The notes under the pieces are model-generated. The model worked only from the letters and a program-made list of their open reading frames with translations, was not told the DNA's origin and ran no database searches. Positions 42,959-51,902 of a stretch of DNA of 64,000 bases are shown here, in pieces; position 1 is the first letter of the stretch; every line of letters starts with the position of its first letter. The position numbers were made by a program, and so were the translations under genes. The DNA lies in the NCBI RefSeq assembly GCF_900115435.1, contig NZ_FOWK01000003.1, forward strand, positions 248,001 through 312,000. The letters run 5' to 3'. The DNA comes from Prevotella sp. tf2-5. Its GTDB lineage: Bacteria; Bacteroidota; Bacteroidia; Bacteroidales; Bacteroidaceae.

Positions 42959-43918
42959 TTATAGAAGCCTTTTAGCTACTTCCACTACTGAGTCAACTGC
43001 GGAGACCGTGTAGAAGTGAATATTCTTCACGCCATGCTCATAAAGCTCTTGACATTGCTGGGTGGTCCATTCAATACCCAGTTGGCGGGCCTGCTCATCT
43101 GTCTTACATTTCACAATCTCCTTGGTAAGTGCCTCTGGGATATCACAATGGAACGTCTTAGGTACAACGGTCAACTGACTCAGTTTCGCCATGGGCTTGA
43201 TACCTGGGATGATAGGGATGGTGATGCCCATCTGCCGTGCCTTCTTTACAAACTCGAAATATTTCTCGTTGTCGTAGAACAGCTGGGTTACAGCATATTG
43301 AGCCCCTAAGTCCTGTTTCTGTTTGAGGTATTCCATATCCCTTTCCAGATTAGGAGCCTCCTCATGCTTCTCTGGATAGCAGGCGACACCGAAGTCGAAC
43401 TTCGGTCCCGGGTGTTTGATAGGTGTGCCATCGGCAAAGAAACCCTCGTTGAAACGTACCACCTGCTTAATCAAGTCAGTGGTATGGGCATGACCTCCAG
43501 GGGTAGGAGTGAAACGACTGTCTTCCTTCGCCTTGTCGCCTCTGAGTAACATCAGGTTGCGGATGCCCAAGAATTGCAGGTCGAGCAGTTCGTATTCTAT
43601 CTGTTCAACCGTTGTGCCACTACAGATCACATGAGGTTCCACAGGGATGTCATAACGCTGTTGGATGGCGGCAGCTATGGCAATAGTGCCAGGACGGCGA
43701 CGGATGCGCTGCCGTTCAAACTGTCCGTTCTCCAACTCCTTATATACATATTCGGAGTGGTGTGTCGTGATATTGATAAACGCCGGATTGAACACCACGA
43801 GCTTGTCTATCGTCTCAAACAACGCCTCTGTGCCGTTACCCTTCAAGGGTGGCAGCACTTCAAACGAGAAACGTCTCTCACCTGTATCTTGTTTTTTTAT
43901 ATAATCTGCTACTGTCAT
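42959..43918 (-). CDS. metF: Methylenetetrahydrofolate reductase
   Basis: 319 aa from 43918 (MTVADYIKKQDTGERRFSFEVLPP); 12 extra in-frame codons upstream include the leader and are rejected. FAD-dependent TIM barrel: FSFEVLPPLKGNGTE, NITTHHSEYVYKE, PHVICSGTTVEQIEYEL, NLMLLRGDKAKED and QYAVTQLFYDNEKYFEF. Makes 5-methyl-THF for methionine synthesis. Own promoter (43944-43951) downstream of the GH51 terminator. Confidence 0.96.
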   Translation of the reverse strand: MTVADYIKKQDTGERRFSFEVLPPLKGNGTEALFETIDKLVVFNPAFINITTHHSEYVYKELENGQFERQRIRRRPGTIAIAAAIQQRYDIPVEPHVICSGTTVEQIEYELLDLQFLGIRNLMLLRGDKAKEDSRFTPTPGGHAHTTDLIKQVVRFNEGFFADGTPIKHPGPKFDFGVACYPEKHEEAPNLERDMEYLKQKQDLGAQYAVTQLFYDNEKYFEFVKKARQMGITIPIIPGIKPMAKLSQLTVVPKTFHCDIPEALTKEIVKCKTDEQARQLGIEWTTQQCQELYEHGVKNIHFYTVSAVDSVVEVAKRLL

Positions 43919-43943
43919 AACCGCATAGATATACAATATTTTG

Positions 43944-43951
43944 CAAAAGTA
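43944..43951 (-). promoter_or_regulatory. -7 box of metF
   Basis: Minus-strand TACTTTTG, 25 nt upstream of the metF ATG. Confidence 0.6.
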
Positions 43952-43992
43952 CAAAAAAAAAGCGGCATTATCTAAAAAATGCCGCTTTTTTT
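43952..43992 (-). terminator. Terminator after the GH51 gene
   Basis: AAGCGGCAT pairs with ATGCCGCTT around a 10-nt loop, with A8/T7 tracts on both sides; can act on either strand. Confidence 0.9.
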
Positions 43993-44001
43993 AATATTCT
44001 C

Positions 44002-45990
44002 TTACTTCCTGATACGGTAGATGCGGAAGGACATGGGGGGCAGGTCGTCGAGGAGAAGGGATGCCCCTTTGCCTTCATCCACTTGTGTCGTACCCTTTTG
44101 TGGCGTGATGAGCTCTGGTTTGCAGATCGTGTTCTCGTCGTCCATGCCGTTATGGAAGAGCGTAAGTGTCTGTGCCGTACGTGTTCCCTTCATGCCGGTG
44201 AGGTTGAAGGATACGGGCTGACTCGTCTTCGAGGTATTGGCGATTTTGATGATGACCTCGTCCGTCTTGCTGTCGTAGGCGGCAGAGGCGAAGAGCCCGT
44301 TCTGTCCTGCCTGGTTAGCAACAGGCTTCTTGTCCATTGTCAAGGAGAGGACGTTGGTACCGGCATTGGTGCTGTACATCTGCTGTACGTAGTAGCTGAC
44401 GGTCTTGAACATGTCCGTATTGTCATACCATATCTGGTCAGGACGCCATTGCCATCCGTCGACATGGGCGAAGAGTGGGGCAGGAGTCGTCATGTGTACG
44501 ATATCCGCATTACGCTCGAAACCTGTCATGAAGGCAGCCTCAAGGATGGCAGCCTCGTAGTGGTTCCATTTCTTGCCCTTGCCGTGACAGGCATACTCGC
44601 CAGCGAACACCTTCGGACCCTTACGGTCGTAGGTGTCGTAACGCAGACCATGGGTTAGGAACCATTCCTCGTCACGGTAATAGTGCTCATCCACCAGGTC
44701 AGCCTTCTGGGCTTTCATTGCCTTCCATCCGTCCTCGAAACGGTAGGTGTTGTCTGGTACGTCCTCAGGTACAGGACCACTGGTACCTACAATCTTAATG
44801 TCGGGATATTTAGCACGAATGGCAGCCACGAATGGCTTTAGGCGTTCATAGTAGAACTCACCCCACTGTTCATTTCCAACTCCAATATATTTCATATTGA
44901 AAGGAGCAGGATGCCCCATGTCTGCACGGACCTTTCCCCACTTGCTGGTCACGGGACCATTGGCAAATTCGATGAGGTCGAGACAATCGTCAATATACGG
45001 TTGTAACTCGTCCATAGGAACATGGGCAGACTCGTCGTTCCAGTTCTGGTACTGGCAGGCAAGTCCTACGCTGAGGATGGGCAATGGCTCGGCGCCGATA
45101 TCCTCAGAGAGTTGGAAGAACTCGAAGAACCCCAGTCCGTAGCTCTGGTAGTAATCAGGGTAATAGCGGTAGTCGAAGGTGTGTTCCCAGCGGTTACCGT
45201 TCAGAGGGCGGTTCTCCACAGGGCCTAATGTGTTCTTCCACTGGTAACGAGTAGCAAGGTCAGTACCTTCTACGATACAACCGCCAGGAAAACGGAAGAT
45301 ACCGGGTTTCAGGTCGGCAAGAGCCTGTGCGAGATCACGACGCATGCCATTCTCACGGTTCTTGAAGGTGTTAACAGGGAAGAGAGAGATGTGCTCCAAG
45401 GCGACACTATTGGTGCCTTTGAGGAAGATGCGCAGCTTTGCCTGTTTCTCTGTTTGGGGAGCGTTCAGCGTGACAGTATATTTCTTCCATTGCGAGGAGG
45501 TGATATTGATTTCCTCCTCTACGAACTCCTGTTTCTCATCCATGGAGTTCTCCTTGATGAGTTGTACGCGGATGACGGCAGTGCCCTTAGGAGCCTTTGC
45601 CCATACAGAGAAGCGATAAGCCTCACCTTTCTCTATGCCAATGCCAAAATAACCCTCGTTGACCAGTCCAGAGCGACGGTCCTTATGGCCAGGGTCGGAG
45701 AGGATGACATAATGCGGACAACGCTCGAAAGGAGCGTTATCATCCTCCACATCGACACAGCCAAAGGCTTGCCATCCCATCAGGTGTTGTGGAAACTCAA
45801 ACGAACGGTTCTTGACAAGTTCGCCATACAAGCCGCCATCCGCAGCGTAGTTGATGTCTTCAAAGAAAATACCGTACATGGTAGACTGGATAGGCGCACC
45901 AATCTTTTTAGTATTAACCTCGATGGTGTTGTTTTGTGCCATAGCGGAAACGCAAATAGCAAACAGACAGAGTGTGATAGTTCTTCTCAT
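44002..45990 (-). CDS. Exported GH51 alpha-L-arabinofuranosidase
   Basis: 662 aa. Signal peptide about 1-19 (SAMAQ). Residues about 20-210 include a beta-sandwich/CBM4-like region; about 215-560 are the GH51 TIM barrel with acid/base E374 in GVGNEQWG and nucleophile E465 in VFAGEYACHG; the rest is the C-terminal beta domain. Removes alpha-L-arabinofuranosyl side chains from arabinan or arabinoxylan. Divergent from the sensor kinase and sugar symporter genes (46148 onward), consistent with an arabinose module. Confidence 0.95.
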   Translation of the reverse strand: MRRTITLCLFAICVSAMAQNNTIEVNTKKIGAPIQSTMYGIFFEDINYAADGGLYGELVKNRSFEFPQHLMGWQAFGCVDVEDDNAPFERCPHYVILSDPGHKDRRSGLVNEGYFGIGIEKGEAYRFSVWAKAPKGTAVIRVQLIKENSMDEKQEFVEEEINITSSQWKKYTVTLNAPQTEKQAKLRIFLKGTNSVALEHISLFPVNTFKNRENGMRRDLAQALADLKPGIFRFPGGCIVEGTDLATRYQWKNTLGPVENRPLNGNRWEHTFDYRYYPDYYQSYGLGFFEFFQLSEDIGAEPLPILSVGLACQYQNWNDESAHVPMDELQPYIDDCLDLIEFANGPVTSKWGKVRADMGHPAPFNMKYIGVGNEQWGEFYYERLKPFVAAIRAKYPDIKIVGTSGPVPEDVPDNTYRFEDGWKAMKAQKADLVDEHYYRDEEWFLTHGLRYDTYDRKGPKVFAGEYACHGKGKKWNHYEAAILEAAFMTGFERNADIVHMTTPAPLFAHVDGWQWRPDQIWYDNTDMFKTVSYYVQQMYSTNAGTNVLSLTMDKKPVANQAGQNGLFASAAYDSKTDEVIIKIANTSKTSQPVSFNLTGMKGTRTAQTLTLFHNGMDDENTICKPELITPQKGTTQVDEGKGASLLLDDLPPMSFRIYRIRK

Positions 45991-46022
45991 TATTAGTAGT
46001 TTTATTGTTATAATTTATGGTG

Positions 46023-46030
46023 CAAAGATA
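46023..46030 (-). promoter_or_regulatory. -7 box of the GH51 gene
   Basis: Minus-strand TATCTTTG; leader about 28 nt. Confidence 0.65.
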
Positions 46031-46089
46031 AGTAAAAAAGTTGACTTGAGGAAACATTATTTAAAAATGTCGGATAATTAATGATAATT

Positions 46090-46121
46090 TTTGGAGGTTT
46101 CATGGAAAAACGTTATATTTG
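46090..46121 (+). promoter_or_regulatory. Promoter of the kinase-symporter-regulator operon
   Basis: TTTG at 46090-46093 and TATATTTG at 46114-46121, 20-nt spacer. Confidence 0.75.
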
Positions 46122-46147
46122 CAAAGTTTTTCTAAAAACCTGAACGG

Positions 46148-47977
46148 ATGAATCTAAGCCCTCGTCTCAGACTATTGCTCGTGGCAATAGTTTTCCTGTC
46201 GGTATCACAAGTGTCGGCAGAGACTCCGCAGTGTAAGGACACATTGGAACACAAGCGGTTACAGAAAGAGATGTGGGGATCTTGTGGACAGGAAGACACG
46301 GCAGTCGTTTACAATGCTTGCAAAGCCTACCAGCAACATGCCAAGGCTGATGGTGATAATGATGCATATTATAACGCATGGGTCTGTCGTATTGTCTATA
46401 ATCTCGACCGTATGAACATCCGAGATGCCTATCATGACGTACAGCTGATGAAAGAGGACCTGCTTTATGGTCAGAAGGGAAAAGACGAGCAGTTCCTCTT
46501 TCCCAATATGTTAGGGCAGGTTTATAATGCTTGTGGCAATGTCAGTGGTGCCAGCAGAGAATTTATCAAGGCAATCGAACTTATCAAGGGTACGAGATAT
46601 GAGAAGACAGGTCTGAGCACCCTCTACCTTGGTATGGCGCATATCTACATGAACTCTAAATACAGGGAGTCGATGCATTGGATAAACGAGGATATTGAAG
46701 AGGTGGAGCGGCATAAGGAATTGCCCCGTTACCATCGTAACCTTGCCAATGCCTATGCTTTTAAGGCGATGACGTGTTTCAAGTTGCATGATATCAGTCA
46801 GTTCTGGGCATGTCAGAAACTCGCATTGGAGCATGACGCCCTGAACAATACGGGGGAAAAAGGATCCTTTATGCTTTATCTCTCCATATATCAGATGGCT
46901 CTTGAGAACCAGTACGACAGTGTCTATGTCGCCATAGAGCGTATCCCAAACCACAAAGACCGTTATATCGTTAAGTCGGATATTCTGCGCTATCAGGGTA
47001 ACTATGAAAAAGCGTTTACGACTCAAAGGCGCTTGATGCATATCCGTGACTCCGTGACTGGTATCACCATTGCGGAGAATATCGAGAATATGGATGAGGA
47101 GATTAATCTTATCAAGGCGGAACAGGCAGCCACGAAACGTGCGAATATCATCCTAACCATCGCTTTTGTGTTGGCTCTGCTGATGGTAATAGCACTTGTG
47201 ATGGCATTTATCCTGCGTATGAGGTATCAACGGAAACTAGTGGAGAAGAACCGTCAGTTGGAGATAGCTAACCGTCAGGCACGGGCAGCGGATGAGATGA
47301 AGACGGAGTTTATCCGTAATGTCAGTCATGAGATCCGTACACCGCTTAATATTATCAATGGCTTCACCCAGGTGATGATGGGAGATGTGAATGCCGTGGA
47401 ACCTGAGGAGCGACAAAAGGTTGTCGAGACCATTGGTGACAATACACGTCAGATCACATCACTCGTGAACAAGATGTTGGCGCTGGCTAATGAGAGCTCC
47501 AAGGACTTGCTGAAGGAGGTGGAGGATACGGATGCCCTTGACATCTGTCGGAAGGCTATAGAGGCAATGCCCAGTGTGGATCCTGACAAGGTGAAGGTGA
47601 TGCTTGAAGACCAGACAGGTGGTATGGGTACTATTCTTTGTACCAATGGCGACAGTCTGTTGCAGATGTTGGATTGCCTGTTGGATAATGCTGCGAAATT
47701 CACAGAGCAGGGATATGTGAAACTGACACTGAGAAAGAAGGAGGAACACATGCTCTTCACTGTTGAGGACACCGGTTGCGGCATTCGTGCCGATAAGGTG
47801 GACTCTATCTTCGACCGTTTCATGAAGGTAGATGAGTTCAAACAGGGTTTGGGACTCGGACTGGCATATTGCAAGGAGACGGTTGGGAAACTGGGTGGTA
47901 CACTTACGCTTGACAAGACATCGGAGGAGGGTACCGCCTTTACATTAACTTTGCCCATTAAACTAAAAACACAATAA
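46148..47977 (+). CDS. TPR sensor histidine kinase
   Basis: 609 aa. Signal peptide about 1-24 (QVSAE), periplasmic TPR region (about 50-310), membrane helix 333-357, linker coiled-coil, HisKA with FIRNVSHEIRTPLN (H394), and HATPase_c with N-box LLDNAAKF, G1 DTGCGIRA and G2 GLGLGLAY. No receiver or HTH domain. Co-transcribed with the sugar symporter (3 bp) and the single-domain response regulator at 49511, its probable phosphorylation partner; so it may sense an arabinose- or xylose-related state. Confidence 0.93.
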   Translation: MNLSPRLRLLLVAIVFLSVSQVSAETPQCKDTLEHKRLQKEMWGSCGQEDTAVVYNACKAYQQHAKADGDNDAYYNAWVCRIVYNLDRMNIRDAYHDVQLMKEDLLYGQKGKDEQFLFPNMLGQVYNACGNVSGASREFIKAIELIKGTRYEKTGLSTLYLGMAHIYMNSKYRESMHWINEDIEEVERHKELPRYHRNLANAYAFKAMTCFKLHDISQFWACQKLALEHDALNNTGEKGSFMLYLSIYQMALENQYDSVYVAIERIPNHKDRYIVKSDILRYQGNYEKAFTTQRRLMHIRDSVTGITIAENIENMDEEINLIKAEQAATKRANIILTIAFVLALLMVIALVMAFILRMRYQRKLVEKNRQLEIANRQARAADEMKTEFIRNVSHEIRTPLNIINGFTQVMMGDVNAVEPEERQKVVETIGDNTRQITSLVNKMLALANESSKDLLKEVEDTDALDICRKAIEAMPSVDPDKVKVMLEDQTGGMGTILCTNGDSLLQMLDCLLDNAAKFTEQGYVKLTLRKKEEHMLFTVEDTGCGIRADKVDSIFDRFMKVDEFKQGLGLGLAYCKETVGKLGGTLTLDKTSEEGTAFTLTLPIKLKTQ

Positions 47978-47980
47978 AGT

Positions 47981-49489
47981 ATGGAATATCAAAAGAGAGG
48001 TAGCTCGTCCTACCTGTTTTCTATTGTACTGGTCGCCGTACTGGGCGGTCTGCTTTTTGGTTATGATACCGCAGTAATCTCTGGAGCGGAGAAAGGTCTT
48101 CAGGCTTTCTTCTCGGAGGCAAAGGACTTTACCTACACCGATGGTTGGCATGGCTTCACTTCAGCCTCAGCATTGATCGGCTGTATTATCGGTTCTGCTT
48201 TGTCTGGATATCTTGCCACCAATTTCGGTCGTAAGCGTTCATTGGTCATCGCAGGAATCCTGTTCTTCATATCAGCCTTAGGCTCGATGGATCCGGAGTT
48301 CTTGTTCTTTACGTATGGTGAGCCCACTTACTCACTGCTCATCATGTTTAATTTCTATCGTGTGATAGGCGGTATTGGTGTTGGACTCGCCTCTGCCATC
48401 TGTCCGATGTATATCAGTGAGGTGGCTCCGTCGAACATCCGTGGTATGCTGGTGAGCTGTAACCAGTTTGCAATTATCTTCGGACAGTTGGTCGTGTATT
48501 TTGTGAATTTCTTCATACTGGGCGATCATATCCAGCCACTGGTGGAAGATATGGGTAAGGGCTTTGCTGCCTTTGCTCCTGCTGCCCAATGGACGGTGAC
48601 GACAGGTTGGCGTTATATGTTCGGAAGCGAGGCTATACCTGCAGGACTCTTCGCCCTGCTCATCAGTCTTGTGCCTGAGACACCTCGTTATTTGGTTTCT
48701 GTGGGTAAAGATCAGCAAGCCTTGGAGGTCTTGGTTAAGATTAACGGTACGGACCGTGGTGAGTTCATCCTGAATGCCATCAAGGAGACACTGGTGCAGA
48801 AGACGGAGAAGCTGATGACCTATGGCGCGTTGTGTATCTTCATAGGTATTATGCTCTCTGTATTCCAGCAGGCAGTGGGTATTAATGCTGTTCTTTACTA
48901 TGCACCTCGTATCTTCGGTGATATGGGAATGGAGAACCCGATGGTCATCACCGTCTTTATGGGTATCGTGAATATCGCATTCACCCTCGTCGCCATATTC
49001 ACGGTAGAGCGTTGGGGACGTAAGCCTTTGCTGATCTGGGGTTCGTTAGGAATGGCGTTGGGCGCTTTCGGTGTTGCCGTTACTTTCGGCAAGGCAGGTA
49101 TGGAGATGGTTACTGCTATCAGTATCATGGTGTACTCCGCCTCGTTCATGTTCTCGTGGGGACCTATCTGCTGGGTACTCATCGCAGAGATATTCCCCAA
49201 TACCATCCGTGGTGCCGCTGTGGCTATCGCTGTCGCGTTCCAATGGATCTTCAATTTCATCGTCAGCTCTACCTTCGTGCCGATGTTCAATATGCATCTG
49301 ACAGAGGGTGACGACTTCGGTCACTGGTTCACCTATGGGCTTTATGGCGTGATTTGTGTGATTGCTGCCATCTTCGTATGGAGACTTGTTCCTGAGACCA
49401 AGGGTAAGTCTCTGGAGGATATGACAAAGCTATGGCGTTGGAAGGGTTATGTACCTGGTGAGGAGCCTCATGAGGGTGCTACCTATTAA
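47981..49489 (+). CDS. Sugar/H+ symporter, MFS sugar-porter family (XylE/AraE type)
   Basis: 502 aa, twelve membrane helices. Sugar-porter signatures: GGLLFGYDTAVISGAEKGL, GRKRSL, RVIGGIGVGLASAICPMYISE in pieces, VPETPRYLV, QQAVGINAVLYYAP and VPETKGKSLEDM. Imports a pentose or hexose with a proton. Closest in feel to XylE; arabinose is favoured only by the GH51 neighbour. Lies between the kinase and its probable response regulator. Confidence 0.93.
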   Translation: MEYQKRGSSSYLFSIVLVAVLGGLLFGYDTAVISGAEKGLQAFFSEAKDFTYTDGWHGFTSASALIGCIIGSALSGYLATNFGRKRSLVIAGILFFISALGSMDPEFLFFTYGEPTYSLLIMFNFYRVIGGIGVGLASAICPMYISEVAPSNIRGMLVSCNQFAIIFGQLVVYFVNFFILGDHIQPLVEDMGKGFAAFAPAAQWTVTTGWRYMFGSEAIPAGLFALLISLVPETPRYLVSVGKDQQALEVLVKINGTDRGEFILNAIKETLVQKTEKLMTYGALCIFIGIMLSVFQQAVGINAVLYYAPRIFGDMGMENPMVITVFMGIVNIAFTLVAIFTVERWGRKPLLIWGSLGMALGAFGVAVTFGKAGMEMVTAISIMVYSASFMFSWGPICWVLIAEIFPNTIRGAAVAIAVAFQWIFNFIVSSTFVPMFNMHLTEGDDFGHWFTYGLYGVICVIAAIFVWRLVPETKGKSLEDMTKLWRWKGYVPGEEPHEGATY

Positions 49490-49510
49490 TTCTTTTTTGA
49501 AGACTGAGTC

Positions 49511-49861
49511 ATGAAACGTGTCTTAATAGCAGAAGATAATGACAGCAATTACCTGCTGATGACGTATATCCTGAAAAACCGTTACGAGTTCGATAGGGCT
49601 CGTAACGGTCAGGAAGTGGTGGATATGGTGGAGAGCTATGCTCCCGACCTCATCATCATGGACTTGAAGATGCCCGTTATTAACGGTATTGAGGTTTCTC
49701 GCCGAATCAGGAAGAATCATCCGGATATTCCTATCATTATCTTGACGGCAAGTGCTTTCGAAAGTGACAGGGAAGAGGCAGAGTCAATAGGATGTAACGA
49801 GTTCCTGACGAAACCCGTTAGCGGTCAGAAGTGCTTGGAAATCATCAATCGTCTTATCTGA
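49511..49861 (+). CDS. Single-domain response regulator
   Basis: 116 aa, only a receiver domain: acidic pair E8-D9, phosphoacceptor D51 in LIIMDLKMP, switch Thr in IILTAS and Lys in FLTKPV. No output domain, so it works by protein contact or in a phosphorelay. Third gene after the TPR kinase and symporter. Its stop overlaps the converging tadA gene by 8 bp. Confidence 0.93.
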   Translation: MKRVLIAEDNDSNYLLMTYILKNRYEFDRARNGQEVVDMVESYAPDLIIMDLKMPVINGIEVSRRIRKNHPDIPIIILTASAFESDREEAESIGCNEFLTKPVSGQKCLEIINRLI

Positions 49862-50312
49862 CTCGCTTATTACGAAAAAAATCCTGTATCAGTTGGCGGC
49901 ATTCCTCTTCCAGAATGCCGGAAGTGACAATCGTCTTGGGATGAGGCGCATGCGGGGCATACTGATGGTAGCCCCGTTTCTCGTCTTCTGCCCCATAGAC
50001 GATACGACTGATCTGTGACCATCCGAGGGCACCGGCACACATCGTACAAGGCTCTATGGTGACATAGAGGGTGCAGCTCGTGAGGTATTTCCCTCCTAAT
50101 TCGTTGGCTGCAGCGGTGATTGCCTGCATCTCAGCATGTGCCGTAACATCGTGCAGGGTCTCTGTGAGGTTATGGGCTCTGGCAATGACACGGTCCTGAC
50201 ATACGATAACGGCACCAATGGGAATCTCACCTTCTTCCAATGCCTGTCGCGCCTCCGCAAGTGCTTTGCGCATATACTGCTCGTCTTTTTTTTGTTGTTC
50301 TTCTGCTGTCAT
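49854..50312 (-). CDS. tadA: tRNA-specific adenosine deaminase
   Basis: 152 aa. Zinc deaminase motifs: H59-A-E61 in TAHAEMQAI and C89-x-x-C92 in EPCTMCAGAL. Converts A34 to inosine in tRNA-Arg(ACG). ARQALEEGEIPIGAVIV is the standard TadA N-terminus. TAACTTTG at 50317-50324 ends 4 nt before the ATG, so the mRNA should be leaderless or nearly so. Divergent from birA, with only 36 bp between the two start codons. Confidence 0.95.
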   Translation of the reverse strand: MTAEEQQKKDEQYMRKALAEARQALEEGEIPIGAVIVCQDRVIARAHNLTETLHDVTAHAEMQAITAAANELGGKYLTSCTLYVTIEPCTMCAGALGWSQISRIVYGAEDEKRGYHQYAPHAPHPKTIVTSGILEEECRQLIQDFFRNKRVR

Positions 50313-50316
50313 GTTG

Positions 50317-50324
50317 CAAAGTTA
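50317..50324 (-). promoter_or_regulatory. -7 box of tadA
   Basis: TAACTTTG-N4-ATG on the minus strand; overlaps the upstream region of the birA promoter. Confidence 0.7.
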
Positions 50325-50336
50325 CGAAAAAAATTG

Positions 50337-50344
50337 TATATTTG
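50337..50344 (+). promoter_or_regulatory. -7 box of birA
   Basis: TATATTTG-N4-ATG on the plus strand, back to back with the tadA promoter. Confidence 0.7.
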
Positions 50345-50348
50345 CACC

Positions 50349-51086
50349 ATGGAATGGAAAATCATACATATTGCTGAGACGGACTCTACCAACCGCTTGC
50401 TCACCTCACACGGGGACAGTCCCCTTGTGAGCGCCCCCCTCACAAAGGGACTGTCCCCGTGTGAGGTCGTTTGGGCTGATTACCAGACAGCAGGCAAGGG
50501 ACAGGGTACCAACTCTTGGGAGTCAGAGCGAGGAAAGAACCTGTTATTCTCCATTCTTTATCATCCCCAGGATATTCCAGCCAATCGTCAGTTCCAGATC
50601 TCTATGGCTGTGTCGTTGGCAATAGCTGACGCCTTGGGGGAGCAGATTGGTGACGTGAGTATCAAATGGCCCAACGATATTTATTGGCGTAACGCAAAGA
50701 TCGGTGGGATATTGATTGAGAACCGTTTGATGGGTCAGACGATCAAGGACAGCATCATCGGGGTGGGTATTAATGTCAACCAGCGCCAGTTCCATAGTGA
50801 TGCGCCCAACCCTATCTCCCTATGGCAGATCCATGGGCATGAGACAGACAGGGAAACGCTGTTGAGGAGTATCCTCGACAGGTTCTCCTTATATATTAAT
50901 AAGGATGTCAAGTCGCGATATGTCAATATGCTTTATCGTCGCAAGGGGTTCCATCCCTACTGCGACAAAGACGGAGCATTCATGGCGGAGTTCAAGGATG
51001 TGGAGGACGACGGGCATCTGGTGCTCAGCAAAGAGAACGGTCAGCAATGCCGCTATGCGTTTAAAGAGATTCAATTCGTCATCTGA
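50349..51086 (+). CDS. birA: Biotin-protein ligase, catalytic domain only
   Basis: 245 aa from the ATG at 50349; the frame is open for 71 codons upstream but that lies across the divergent promoter and tadA. No N-terminal HTH, so it is a ligase and not a repressor. HIAETDSTNRLL, ADYQTAGKGQGTNSW (biotinyl-AMP loop), SIKWPNDIYWRNAKIGGIL and GVGINVNQ are the family motifs. Between the first two, residues about 19-38 are encoded by a 61-bp near-perfect palindrome (50405-50465), an insertion not expected in the family. Confidence 0.93.
   Translation: MEWKIIHIAETDSTNRLLTSHGDSPLVSAPLTKGLSPCEVVWADYQTAGKGQGTNSWESERGKNLLFSILYHPQDIPANRQFQISMAVSLAIADALGEQIGDVSIKWPNDIYWRNAKIGGILIENRLMGQTIKDSIIGVGINVNQRQFHSDAPNPISLWQIHGHETDRETLLRSILDRFSLYINKDVKSRYVNMLYRRKGFHPYCDKDGAFMAEFKDVEDDGHLVLSKENGQQCRYAFKEIQFVI
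50405..50465. repeat. 61-bp inverted repeat inside birA
   Basis: Arms of 27 bp (50405-50431 and 50439-50465) with one mismatch and a 7-nt loop CGCCCCC. Core GGGGACAGTCCC. In frame with birA, encoding a Gly/Ser/Pro-rich loop. Confidence 0.9.
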
Positions 51087-51097
51087 TGTCGTCATCC

Positions 51098-51123
51098 CGA
51101 AATATCGAAATATCGAAATATTA
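51098..51123. repeat. 3 x 8-bp repeat upstream of pyrH
   Basis: GAAATATC repeated three times, then an A-tract. A shorter ATCGAAATATCGAAA run lies at 6328-6342 in the MacB-MacA spacer. Confidence 0.75.
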
Positions 51124-51137
51124 AAAAAAAAAGTATT

Positions 51138-51848
51138 ATGGCAAGATTTAAGAGAATCCTCCTGAAGCTCTCTGGTGAGAGTTTGATGGGAAAACAGGGC
51201 TATGGCATCGACCCGGAGCGTTTGAGTGACTATGCCCGTCAGATCAAGGAAGTGAGTGAGATGGGTGTCCAGATTGGTATAGTCATCGGCGGTGGTAATA
51301 TCTTCCGCGGACTAAGCGGCTCACAGAAGGGCTTCGACCGTGTGAAAGGCGACCAGATGGGAATGTGCGCCACAGTGATTAACTCCCTTGCCCTTAGTTC
51401 GGCATTAGGGGCTATTGGTGTGAAAAACAAGGTGATGACGGCTATCCGTATGGAGCCGATTGGTGAGTTCTATACCAAGTGGAAGGCTATCGAGGCGATG
51501 GAACAGGGTTATATCTGTATCTTCTCCGCTGGTACGGGTAATCCTTACTTCACGACAGATACGGGCTCTAGTCTGCGTGGTATCGAGATAGAGGCTGACG
51601 TGATGCTGAAAGGTACTCGTGTGGATGGTGTCTATACGGCTGACCCAGAGAAAGATCCCTCCGCTACCAAGTTCAATGAGATTACTTACAAGGAGGTGCT
51701 GGCACGTGGTTTGAAGGTGATGGACCTTACTGCTATCTGTATGTGTCAGGACAATAACCTGCCTATCTATGTGTTTAACATGGATATCGTGGGTAACTTG
51801 AAGAAGGTGATGGCGGGCGAGGATATCGGAACGCTGGTGCATCCCTAA
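51138..51848 (+). CDS. pyrH: Uridylate kinase (UMP kinase)
   Basis: 236 aa, full length. Amino-acid kinase fold: KRILLKLSGESLMG, GVQIGIVIGGGNIFRG, the uridine site AEQGYICIFSAGTGNPYFTTD-like EQGYICIFSAGTGNPYF and DVMLKGTRVDGVYTADPEKDP. Phosphorylates UMP to UDP. Downstream lies a 4 x 22-bp array, then the converging DUF4834 gene. Confidence 0.98.
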   Translation: MARFKRILLKLSGESLMGKQGYGIDPERLSDYARQIKEVSEMGVQIGIVIGGGNIFRGLSGSQKGFDRVKGDQMGMCATVINSLALSSALGAIGVKNKVMTAIRMEPIGEFYTKWKAIEAMEQGYICIFSAGTGNPYFTTDTGSSLRGIEIEADVMLKGTRVDGVYTADPEKDPSATKFNEITYKEVLARGLKVMDLTAICMCQDNNLPIYVFNMDIVGNLKKVMAGEDIGTLVHP

Positions 51849-51902
51849 GCCTAAGCACGGTGAAGAGCCGTTGTTCGTAAGTGTTTGAAGCATCCTAAAC
51901 GG

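Noticed and set aside
50136-50348. 71-codon N-terminal extension of BirA (possible HTH domain)
   Set aside because: It crosses tadA and both promoters and has no HTH pattern; the ligase motif begins right after the ATG at 50349.
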